DNA of 40,666 nucleotides from assembly GCA_040384645.1 (NCBI GenBank), contig JAZKIX010000022.1:1-40666 (forward strand). The letters are read 5' to 3'. Of the stretch, positions 16,658-25,231 are shown in pieces. Source of the DNA: JAZKIX01 sp040384645. Lineage in GTDB: Bacteria > Pseudomonadota > Gammaproteobacteria > Burkholderiales > Burkholderiaceae_D. Numbering within the stretch: position 1 is the first letter of the stretch; each line of letters opens with the position of its first letter. The position numbers and the translations under genes are program-made. The notes below the pieces were generated by a model. The model did not search any database and was not told the DNA's origin. It saw only the letters and a list, made by a program, of their open reading frames with translations.

Positions 16658-18895
16658 ATGCCGTACGTAATAGACATTATTATTCCCATTTACAACGCTT
16701 ATGATGATTTATTGCAATGTGTTGACAGTGTGCGCCGCACCACCTCATCTCCGCATCGTTTAATTCTGATTGACGATTGCTCACCTGATAAGCGAATTCG
16801 CGAGTATTTTGACGAAATGCGCCGCTCGCCCGATGCTAGTCTTGTACTGATGACAAATGAAGCAAATCTTGGCTTCGTTGGAACGGTAAATCGCGGTATG
16901 CGAATGAGTAAAAACGATGTAATTTTGCTTAATTCCGATACTATCGTCACAAGAAACTGGCTTGAGAAAATTTCTCGTTGCGCTGCCTCTGATGGAAGCA
17001 TTGGCACTATTACGCCATTTTCAAATAATGCTGAAATCTGCTCTTTTCCCATTTTTTGCCGGGAGAATGCATTGCATAAGGGGCTAAATGCTGAAGACCT
17101 AAATTCCGCAATCGAAGCGGCAGCGTTGCCTATATATCCGGACATCCCCACCGGTGTTGGTTTTTGCATGTTTATTCGGCGTGAATTATTGGAGAAAATT
17201 GGTCTTTTCGACGAAGAGACATTTCGTTTAGGGTATGGCGAAGAAAACGATTTTTGCATGCGTGCTGCTACGAGCGGTTGGCGCAATGTGCTATGTGACG
17301 ACACCTTCGTTCAACATGTTGGAAGTCGGTCATTTAGTACAAAAAAACAAATATTGGCGCAAGAAAATATGCAGCGCTTGTTGATGAAGCATCCAACCTA
17401 TATGCAACAGGTAATGGCTTTTATTGTAGCTGATCCTATCAAGCCAATTCGTCAGTTGGCTCAATCGTCATTGGCTTTTGAGGGAGCCGGATCGACTAAT
17501 CCGGGGGTGCTGCACATAATGCATGGCCGAAGTGGCGGCACAGAACAGCATATACGTAGCCTGATTCATAGTGACGGTGTTGGTTGCCGCCACTATCTTT
17601 TAGTTGCCATGGACGACGTTTGGCAGTTAAAAGATGCAAATGCTGGCGATGTAGTGACGTATCAATTTAAGAAGCAGAATGACGAATTATGGGCGGATTT
17701 TCTTAGTGGTATTTGTGCAAGTTTTCGAATTCAATTATGTCATGTACATCATATTGCAGGCTGCCGATCAGGTTTGTTGGAGGCATTTCGAACATTAGAG
17801 ATTCCTTATGGATTTAGCATCCACGATTTTTATCTGGCTTGCCCTACTATTAATCTACTTAATGCAGATGGGACATATTGCGGGGGCGAGACAGATCTCG
17901 CCCGTTGTAGAAGTTGCCTTATAGCACAATCCGATTGGCGTGATGCACATGCCGCATTTGTGAAAGACGCCACGTTCGTTATAGCGCCAAGCGAATCTGC
18001 CGCAAATATATTTAAACGCTACTTCGAGCGGGATGATATTCAGGTTATTCCACACGGTGTAGATTTGTTGGCAAGTCAGGCAGGCAGCATGCCTTCTGCT
18101 TTACTGTTACCCAAAGATAATCATTTCAGCATTGGTGTTTTGGGGGCAATCGGTCCAGTTAAAGGCTCCCGGCAACTGGAGAGCCTAGTAGCCAGAAGCA
18201 GAGAACGAAAATTGCCACTACGTTGGATTGTTGTAGGCTACCTTGATCGTCAATTTCAACCACTTCAAGATCCCGATACCTTATTTACGGTGCATGGGCA
18301 ATATTTGCCTGAACACATGGAGTCGTTGCTAGACCATTATCGGGTAAATTTAGTGGTGTTTCCATCGGCCGGTCCCGAAACCTATTGTTATACTTTGACG
18401 GAAGCTTGGATGGCTGGCCGACCAGCGTTAGTGCCGCCAATTGGCGCATTACATGAACGTGTCAATGCCAATGGCGCTGGTTGGGTTATGCAAAATTGGC
18501 TAGATGTAGATGCTATTTTGGATGATATTTTGCTGATTTTGAGCGACGACAACCGTGCGGAATTCACCCAGAAGCAAATTCAAGCCCGGTCAGTGCCAAC
18601 GGCGTTAATCGAAGACATGGCTAGTGCGACCGAGGCGATATACCAAGAAAATTTACCATTACACCCAACGATTATTGGGACGCCCTTAAGTCAGGCGGCG
18701 CTATATGATGCTTTGCAAACTGCGCTTGGTGTTGCTGCTGCAGAGCGACGCCGTCGTGCATCAAATAGCGAACATTGGCTTTTAAGACTTGCGCACCTTG
18801 GCCTGCGCTTGCGTTATACCGCGCTTGGCCGCCTGTTATACCGCGTTGTTCCGGTTCGATGGCAACAAGTGCTTAAACGACGTCTGTTGGCCTAA
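16658..18895 (+). CDS. Two-domain glycosyltransferase, GT2 plus GT4
   Basis: A 745-residue fusion. Residues 1 to about 250 are a GT2 (GT-A) domain: IIIPIYNAYDDL at 8-19, the nucleotide-binding IDDCSP at 38-43, the DXD-like LNSDT at 91-95, and GYGEENDFCMRA later. Residues about 280-660 are a GT4 (GT-B) domain opening with HIMHGRSGGTEQHI. It has a Cys cluster (CGGETDLARCRSC), VIAPSESAANIF, IPHGVD, and a C-terminal nucleotide-sugar motif FPSAGPETYCYTLTEAWMAG in which the EX7E Glu residues are recognisable. A basic amphipathic tail could bind membrane. It starts four bases after the preceding stop without a clear ribosome-binding site. It probably adds two sugars in succession; donor and linkage are unknown. 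Confidence 0.87.
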   Translation: MPYVIDIIIPIYNAYDDLLQCVDSVRRTTSSPHRLILIDDCSPDKRIREYFDEMRRSPDASLVLMTNEANLGFVGTVNRGMRMSKNDVILLNSDTIVTRNWLEKISRCAASDGSIGTITPFSNNAEICSFPIFCRENALHKGLNAEDLNSAIEAAALPIYPDIPTGVGFCMFIRRELLEKIGLFDEETFRLGYGEENDFCMRAATSGWRNVLCDDTFVQHVGSRSFSTKKQILAQENMQRLLMKHPTYMQQVMAFIVADPIKPIRQLAQSSLAFEGAGSTNPGVLHIMHGRSGGTEQHIRSLIHSDGVGCRHYLLVAMDDVWQLKDANAGDVVTYQFKKQNDELWADFLSGICASFRIQLCHVHHIAGCRSGLLEAFRTLEIPYGFSIHDFYLACPTINLLNADGTYCGGETDLARCRSCLIAQSDWRDAHAAFVKDATFVIAPSESAANIFKRYFERDDIQVIPHGVDLLASQAGSMPSALLLPKDNHFSIGVLGAIGPVKGSRQLESLVARSRERKLPLRWIVVGYLDRQFQPLQDPDTLFTVHGQYLPEHMESLLDHYRVNLVVFPSAGPETYCYTLTEAWMAGRPALVPPIGALHERVNANGAGWVMQNWLDVDAILDDILLILSDDNRAEFTQKQIQARSVPTALIEDMASATEAIYQENLPLHPTIIGTPLSQAALYDALQTALGVAAAERRRRASNSEHWLLRLAHLGLRLRYTALGRLLYRVVPVRWQQVLKRRLLA

Positions 18896-18917
18896 ATTTT
18901 TCTGATTTTATATAATT

Positions 18918-21900
18918 ATGAGCAATCCCATTAATTGGTTTCAGCAAGCAATAGAACACCATCGAGCTGGGCGTTTAGTCGACGCGACTGTTTGCTATCG
19001 TCAGGTATTGAAAACGCAACCTCAAAACCATCAATGTCACTATAACCTCGCCCTTGCCCAAGAAAGTTTGGCTCTGGAAAACGACGCCATATTCAGCTAC
19101 CGGCAGGCAATTGTATGCAATCCTAATTTTTCCGAGGCGCACAATAACCTAGGAAATATATTTCAAAACCAAGGTTATTGGGACGATGCACGCGAGGCTT
19201 ATTCACGCGCATTGTCTATAAATCCTAAGCTTGCTCAGGCGCAATACAATTTGGGTCTGATTGCGAAGAAGCAAAACAACCCGAGTCTGGCAGTTTTGTA
19301 TTTTCAAAAGGCGATAGAAATCGCCCCTGAGTACACTGAGGCTTTTGAAAATCTTTGTGCGCTTCAAAAAGCTTTGGGCCGAACAGAAGAGTGGTTGGAT
19401 ACATTTAAACAGCATGAAAAAATTCAACGAAAAGCAGATTGGTTTTTTATCGCTGGGTTATCTACGTGCCGATACTTAGGTGATTCAATAAGAGAAGATC
19501 GCTACTTACAGGAGTTTTATGGGCACCACTTGGGAGGTGGTGAGCTTCCAATGTTGAGCGGCATGTTAAGCATTGCGCAATATTACGACATTCCTCAAAC
19601 ACAGTTGTTACGCTTATACCATTCATATAACCAAGCTGTAAAAAGCCAACACTCAGCACCATTTCCCTTAGTTTCCCCATACCGCCCTGAGCGCGCCAGA
19701 ATTCGTATTGGTTATGTATCCGCAGATTTCAGGGTACACGTAATGGGCATGTTGATGCTGGAAGTATTGTCACGTCATGATCGCAGCCAATTTGAATTGC
19801 ACTTGTATTCTTTAGCGCATGAACAAGATTCGGTGACCGCGCAATTTCGTGCAATAAGCGAAAAATTCGTTGATCTTCACTCCCTGCCTGCTTCGCAAGC
19901 CGCTCGCTTGATTGCCGAGGATGACCTCGATATTTTGATCGACTTGGGCAATCACACTAGCTACGCAAATCCCGTAATTTTTGCCTACAAACCGGCACGT
20001 ATCCAGATTACCCATCTCGGTGCGCATGGTGCTCTCGGACTCGATGCTATTGATTTTAAGATGACAGATCAATACGCAGATGTANNNNNNNNNNATGCCC
20101 AGTATTTGATTGAGAAATTACTTCCGATGGCGGGTTGCATATTTCCGTTTCGGCATATCGAGGCCGATACAAATGCTCAGTACAGCAGGGCGGTTTCGGG
20201 AATCGCCGAAAATGCTATTGTGATAGGGGCCTTTACCAATATCATGAAGTTAAGCCCACGTTGTCTTCGCACTTGGGCCGCAATACTGCAACGAAATGAT
20301 CGCGCTGTGTTGGCATTTTCCCCGCTCAGGGACAATGAGCGTCCAAGTTATTTGCGTCAAGCTGTTGCCGCAGGCATTGATCCTTCTCGGATTGTCTTCA
20401 TCGCAGCATCAAAAGACGAAAAAATTAATCGAGCACGTTATAGCTTGGTTGATTTAGTGCTCGATACCTTTCCTTACAGCGGTGGTGATACTACGTTGGC
20501 AGCGCTGGACATGGCAGTGCCGGTTGTCACATTATGTGGACAGCGCCATAGCGAACGTACCACCTATAGCATTTTAATGAACTTGGGTGTGACTGAAACT
20601 ATTGCACACTCGGAAGCTGAGTACATTGATCTAGCGTGTCGTTTGGCAAGTGATGCGGTTTGGCGGCAGTCTGTTGTACAGCATATTCAGCGCGGCATGC
20701 TTGATTCGCCTTTGGTTGATATTGACGCGCATGTGAAAAATTTGGAAGACGCTTATCGGCGTGCTTTTGACGCAGTTCCGCAAAAAGGGTCGGCACAGAT
20801 TCAAGAAATAAAGCCACTATTTCAAGAAGCATTGCGCTTACATCAAGCCAACAATTTTGTGCAAGCAGCGGATATTTATAAACAAGTATTGGAACTAGAA
20901 CCTGACTATGCCCAGGCACGATATCTATACGGCTCGCTTCTGGAGCAAACGAATCGGGATCAAGAGGCTCAAGCTGAGTTTGAAGCTGCCGTCAGGATCA
21001 GCCCTAGCTATATCGACGCTCATCATGCACTTGGAAAACTTCATCTGAAACACGCTCGATTGCAAGATGCCGCCAATGGGTTCCAGCAGGTATTAAAGCT
21101 CAAACCGGATCACTTTTCTGCATTGAATGCGTTGGGACGTGCATTGACCGGCATGCGTCTTTTTCCTCAGGCAATCGCTGTTCTGGAATATGCACTTAAA
21201 GTCAAGCCGCATGCATCCGAAGCCTATTTTAATCTTGGCGTGATATATCAAAAGCAAGGTGTGACTGAGGCGGCTTCTGCTGCCTATGGTCGCGCTTTGG
21301 TGCTAAATAAAACCGACGTCGATGCTTTGTTCAATTTAGGCGTCATTTGCCAAGAGCGTAATCAGGCTGAACGTGCCGTGTCTTTTTATCAGCAGGTATT
21401 GGCAATTGAACCTGATCACGCTCCCGCATATTTTCATATGGGCGATGTGTTATTTGCCGCTGGCAAAATTAATGCGTGGTTAGCCAATTTTGAACAATTC
21501 AGAAGTAATACTGAATTTTCGCCCATGTTGGCAATTTATGGCGTGCAGGCGTGCACCTATCTTGGTGAAATTGCACAGCAGCAGGTTTATCTGGCCCAAC
21601 TGTTGAATCAGTCGACATCGTTTCCTGATGACAGCAATGACCATGACCGCTTGGAAGAGCTTTTATATTTGTCATTGTTTTTTGATGTGCCTTCGTCTCA
21701 GTTGTTGGTGCTATACCAGCGCTACAATCAACTGATGGAGGCTGCATTTCCCGTGACTTTGGCGTTGCCACCACGGGCTGAAAATAGCAAGATCAGAATT
21801 GGGTATTTGTCGGCCGATCTGAATGATCATGTGATGGGGAAAATGATGTATCAGACCATCTCTCGCCATGACAAACAAGAGTTCGAGGTCATTTGTTATT

Positions 21901-22898
21901 CGCTGTCGCAACGACAGGACGTCTGGACTGAACGTTATCGTAGTGTGAGCAACAAGTTTACTAGCCTCGCTGGCTTTGATGCGGAAAGCGCCGCGCAAAA
22001 GATTGCGGAAGATAATCTAGATATTCTTGTTGACCTGTCTACGCATACGCAAGGGGCCATGCCGGCGATTTTAGCCTTGAAGCCTGCACGGTTGCAGATA
22101 ACCCATGTCGCCAGTGCCGGTGCTGTAGGACTGAAGCGAGTCGACTTTAAATTGACCGATCACTTTGCTGAATCGGCTGGTAGTCAAGGCGAGCTGTTGG
22201 AGCAGTTGTTGCCGATGGTGGGATGTGTATTTCCTTATCGTCATATCGCGCCTGCCTTGCGCCATAATTACCAACGCAGTAATTTTGGTATTGCCAGCGA
22301 TGCGGTTGTATTGGGTGCGTTTGTTACCCTGCTGAAGTTGAGCCCGCGTTGCCTGGATTTATGGCGCAAGATACTAGAGGCCGTTCCGCGTGCCATTTTG
22401 GCATTTTCGCCACAACATGACGAAGCCAAGTCTGCCTACCTCGCGCTATCGCGGACTGCAGGAATTCCACAAAATCGTATCGTCTTCATTCCATGCGGTA
22501 AGGATGAGGCGCAAAATCAGGCACGCTACCATTTGGTGGATATGGTGTTGGACACGCTTCCATACGGCGGTGTGAACGGCACCCTAGAGGCGCTCGACAT
22601 GGGTGTACCAGTGGTGACCTTGGTAGGGCAACGGCACGGCGAACGTACTGGTTACAGCATCATGAGCAATCTTGGGGTAACGAAGACCATTGCCCATAGC
22701 GAGCAAGAATACATAGCGCTCGCGACCCGCCTCGCAAATGACCGTACTTTCCACACCAGTGTAGTGACTGATATCCGGCGTGGGCTGGTAAATTCCCCGC
22801 TGGTAGATGCCGCGGTGCATACCGTCAATCTGGAAAATGCCTACAAGCAGGCTTTGCGCGAGAAAGGTGTTATCGGTAACGGCGTTCTGACGCCATGA
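18918..22898 (+). CDS. Tandem double TPR-GT41 (SPINDLY/OGT-like) glycosyltransferase
   Basis: A 1326-residue protein with two complete units. Unit 1 has about five TPRs (residues 1-165) and a GT41 domain (about 255-617). Unit 2 has about six or seven TPRs (about 625-865) and a GT41 domain (about 955-1320). Both catalytic domains share IRIGYxSAD, LDILxDL, KPARxQITH, LSPRCL, AFSP, VLDTxPYxG, MxVPVVTLxGQRH and GVTxTIAHSExEYI. GT41 enzymes transfer GlcNAc or fucose to Ser/Thr of proteins from nucleotide sugars. A 10-base N gap (20085-20094) lies inside unit 1 and keeps the frame. The two units are clearly homologous but divergent, so the duplication is old. The unit boundary near 20770-20815 is continuous sequence. 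The stop overlaps the next ATG. Confidence 0.87.
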   Translation: MSNPINWFQQAIEHHRAGRLVDATVCYRQVLKTQPQNHQCHYNLALAQESLALENDAIFSYRQAIVCNPNFSEAHNNLGNIFQNQGYWDDAREAYSRALSINPKLAQAQYNLGLIAKKQNNPSLAVLYFQKAIEIAPEYTEAFENLCALQKALGRTEEWLDTFKQHEKIQRKADWFFIAGLSTCRYLGDSIREDRYLQEFYGHHLGGGELPMLSGMLSIAQYYDIPQTQLLRLYHSYNQAVKSQHSAPFPLVSPYRPERARIRIGYVSADFRVHVMGMLMLEVLSRHDRSQFELHLYSLAHEQDSVTAQFRAISEKFVDLHSLPASQAARLIAEDDLDILIDLGNHTSYANPVIFAYKPARIQITHLGAHGALGLDAIDFKMTDQYADVXXXXAQYLIEKLLPMAGCIFPFRHIEADTNAQYSRAVSGIAENAIVIGAFTNIMKLSPRCLRTWAAILQRNDRAVLAFSPLRDNERPSYLRQAVAAGIDPSRIVFIAASKDEKINRARYSLVDLVLDTFPYSGGDTTLAALDMAVPVVTLCGQRHSERTTYSILMNLGVTETIAHSEAEYIDLACRLASDAVWRQSVVQHIQRGMLDSPLVDIDAHVKNLEDAYRRAFDAVPQKGSAQIQEIKPLFQEALRLHQANNFVQAADIYKQVLELEPDYAQARYLYGSLLEQTNRDQEAQAEFEAAVRISPSYIDAHHALGKLHLKHARLQDAANGFQQVLKLKPDHFSALNALGRALTGMRLFPQAIAVLEYALKVKPHASEAYFNLGVIYQKQGVTEAASAAYGRALVLNKTDVDALFNLGVICQERNQAERAVSFYQQVLAIEPDHAPAYFHMGDVLFAAGKINAWLANFEQFRSNTEFSPMLAIYGVQACTYLGEIAQQQVYLAQLLNQSTSFPDDSNDHDRLEELLYLSLFFDVPSSQLLVLYQRYNQLMEAAFPVTLALPPRAENSKIRIGYLSADLNDHVMGKMMYQTISRHDKQEFEVICYSLSQRQDVWTERYRSVSNKFTSLAGFDAESAAQKIAEDNLDILVDLSTHTQGAMPAILALKPARLQITHVASAGAVGLKRVDFKLTDHFAESAGSQGELLEQLLPMVGCVFPYRHIAPALRHNYQRSNFGIASDAVVLGAFVTLLKLSPRCLDLWRKILEAVPRAILAFSPQHDEAKSAYLALSRTAGIPQNRIVFIPCGKDEAQNQARYHLVDMVLDTLPYGGVNGTLEALDMGVPVVTLVGQRHGERTGYSIMSNLGVTKTIAHSEQEYIALATRLANDRTFHTSVVTDIRRGLVNSPLVDAAVHTVNLENAYKQALREKGVIGNGVLTP
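20085..20094. other. Assembly gap (10 N) inside unit 1 of the double GT41 gene
   Basis: Ten N bases after QYADV and before AQYLIEKLLPM. The frame is kept across the gap, and unit 2 has 15 residues where unit 1 would have 16 between the shared TD and LLPM anchors, so the placeholder is close to the true length. Confidence 0.95.
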
Positions 22899-25231
22899 TC
22901 GACATTGCCGTCCAGTTAGCGGAAGCACGCGCTATCCAGCGCGCTGGGCGTTGCCAAGCTGCGGCTGATATTGTCGAACAAATACTCGTACATTCACCTC
23001 AGGAGCCGGAGGCGCTGCATCTTGCAGGATCCTTGGCACAGCAGCTAGGTGCTGGCAATCAGGCTTTATCGTATTTCGCACGCGCAATTAAAGTAGCACC
23101 GCAGGATGTCCGCAATTACTTGTTATCGGCATTTTTGTTGGAAGATATGCAGCGTCCTGGAGATGCAATCGGAGCGTTGCAGCAGGCGCTTGTGATCAAA
23201 CCGGCATATGCCGAGGCTCACAACCATATTGGTGTGATCTTGCAAGATCAAAAACGGTATGCCGAAGCCCAGACTTATTTTCGCAACGCGGTTCAAATCA
23301 ACCCAAACTATGCCAAAGCCTATAACAATTGGGGAACATCCCTGCGCGCTTCGGGTGATCTGCTTGGCGCTGTAGATCTATTTGAAGCCGCTGTGCGGTT
23401 AAATCCGGACTATTTGCTGGCACATTACAACCTCGGTACCGCCTGTTTGGAATTGGAACGGTTTCTGGCTGCCGAAAAGCATTTCGGCAACGTCCTTTTA
23501 TTGAATTCCGACCATGCGCAAGCACTCAGTCACCTTGGGTGGGTTCAGCTACAGCTAAGAAAATTCGATCAAGCCGAAATCAGCTACCTTAATTCCGCCA
23601 AACTAAAACCGGGCAAGAACGTGGCTGAGCTTCATGGCTTGGCCACTGTTTATTGGGAACAGGGCAAGATTGAGCAAACGCTCACAAGCTATCGTCAAAT
23701 TCTTTCGATTGCACCACATGATTTGAAAGCCGCACTGGGCGCACTCTTAAGCTTGCCAGCTATTTACTGCGACCAGGCGGATTTGGCATCGCATCGGGCG
23801 CGTTTTGCACAGGGGTTGCAATTAGTTCATCAGCAAGCACACGAATATCTCACTAACAATGATCCTGACCGCTTAATAGCGCATTTAAGTGGACGCAGTA
23901 ATTTTTATCTTGCTTACCAAGGACTTGACGATAAATCATTGCAAAAGGCCTATGCTGATTTTCTTATCACGATGCTGGAGAAAATCGCACCACAATTTCT
24001 GCAGCCTCGTATCCAGCAAAGTAGTGCCGGGCGGCGTCTAAAGATTGGATTTTTGTCGAGTTTTTTTTACGACTGTACTGTTGGAATGTATTTCAGGCGC
24101 TGGATTACCCGGCTGGATCGCACCCAGTTCGAAGTAACGCTTTATCATTTGCGGCCTTACAGCGATCCAGTTACACAGGAATTGAAAGAAAACGCAGATC
24201 ATTTTCATCATCTTTCGGTCAGCCTGAATCCTGCGCTGCAAATAGCCTCAGCCGTGTTGGCGGACGATCTGGATATATTGGTGTATCCCGAATTAGGTAT
24301 GGATAGCACCAGCTTTTTGCTCGGGGCTTTGCGCTTAGCGCCTTTGCAATGCGCAGGCTGGGGGCACCCAGTGACCAGTGGGCATGGCAACATCGATTTC
24401 TTTTTTTCCAGTGCCGCGATGGAACCGGCTGACGCTCGCCAACATTATGTCGAAAAGCTGGTCTTGCTAAATGGCATAGGCACCTGTTACAGCAAGCCTC
24501 AATTGCCACTCGCCGGACAACGTATCCAGTATGGGTTGGATGACGAAAAGACCTTATATCTTTGCCCTCAATCCCTGTTCAAAATTCACGTCGATACTGA
24601 TGACCTACTTGCCCGGATAATGGCGCGTGACCCAAATGGCGTTCTCGTACTGTTTGAGGGGCGCCACAGCAACATCACACAATTATTTTTGCAACGCCTG
24701 GCAAAAGTGTTCGAGGCGCAGGGCGTTGATCTGACGGATCGTTACGTACTTTTGCCGTCGATGCCGCACGATGATTATTATCGGGTCAATATGTTGTGCG
24801 ATGTCATGCTCGATACGCCGCACTGGTCTGGTGGCAATACCACCATTGATGCCATTGCGTGCGCCTTGCCAATCGTGACTTTGCCGGGTGGGTTGATGCG
24901 CGGAAGACAAAGTTGCGCGATGTTGCGTTTGATCGGCGTGGATGAATTGATCGCGAACGATAGGGACGATTACGTCGACATCGCTGTCCGGCTCGGCGCT
25001 GATCCACAATGGCGCAAACTCTTGGCGCGACGTATAGCCAGTAATAGCCACGTTATTTTCGATGATGAAACACCGATACGCCAGATCGAACAATTTTTCT
25101 TGTCCTATGGAAAGTGCATGGACTCGGCTCGCCAGACTCCGCCAGCGCTATCACTAGTGGACAATTTCCAGAATCAAAGCCAGCAAAACCGATCAGTGCC
25201 GCCCTTGGAAAAAAGAGAGCAGCGGTCCTGA
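22895..25231 (+). CDS. TPR-GT41 (SPINDLY-like) protein, divergent
   Basis: A 778-residue protein. Residues about 1-300 are TPRs (for example AEAHNHIGVILQDQKRYAEA, AKAYNNWGTSLRASGDLLGA), followed by a linker and a GT41 domain (about 378-735) starting LKIGFLSSFFYDCTVGMYF. Later motifs are DDLDILVYPELGMD, LQCAGWGHPVTSGHG, YLCPQSLFKIH, MLDTPHWSGGNTTIDAI and ALPIVTLPG. Compared with the two upstream GT41 units, the early DxxxH segment reads YDCTV, so a Cys stands where those units have His; the PVTSG loop also differs. It may be a distinct GT41 subgroup with altered donor use or reduced activity. The start overlaps the previous stop (ATGA). The C-terminal about 45 residues are Gln/Pro/Ser-rich and probably disordered. 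Confidence 0.85.
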   Translation: MIDIAVQLAEARAIQRAGRCQAAADIVEQILVHSPQEPEALHLAGSLAQQLGAGNQALSYFARAIKVAPQDVRNYLLSAFLLEDMQRPGDAIGALQQALVIKPAYAEAHNHIGVILQDQKRYAEAQTYFRNAVQINPNYAKAYNNWGTSLRASGDLLGAVDLFEAAVRLNPDYLLAHYNLGTACLELERFLAAEKHFGNVLLLNSDHAQALSHLGWVQLQLRKFDQAEISYLNSAKLKPGKNVAELHGLATVYWEQGKIEQTLTSYRQILSIAPHDLKAALGALLSLPAIYCDQADLASHRARFAQGLQLVHQQAHEYLTNNDPDRLIAHLSGRSNFYLAYQGLDDKSLQKAYADFLITMLEKIAPQFLQPRIQQSSAGRRLKIGFLSSFFYDCTVGMYFRRWITRLDRTQFEVTLYHLRPYSDPVTQELKENADHFHHLSVSLNPALQIASAVLADDLDILVYPELGMDSTSFLLGALRLAPLQCAGWGHPVTSGHGNIDFFFSSAAMEPADARQHYVEKLVLLNGIGTCYSKPQLPLAGQRIQYGLDDEKTLYLCPQSLFKIHVDTDDLLARIMARDPNGVLVLFEGRHSNITQLFLQRLAKVFEAQGVDLTDRYVLLPSMPHDDYYRVNMLCDVMLDTPHWSGGNTTIDAIACALPIVTLPGGLMRGRQSCAMLRLIGVDELIANDRDDYVDIAVRLGADPQWRKLLARRIASNSHVIFDDETPIRQIEQFFLSYGKCMDSARQTPPALSLVDNFQNQSQQNRSVPPLEKREQRS

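Noticed and set aside
18918..22898. The idea that the double GT41 gene is an assembly artefact joining two paralogues at the N gap
   Set aside because: The gap is inside the first catalytic domain, not between units. The unit junction is ungapped, and the halves are too divergent for repeat collapse. A scaffold error at the gap itself remains possible.
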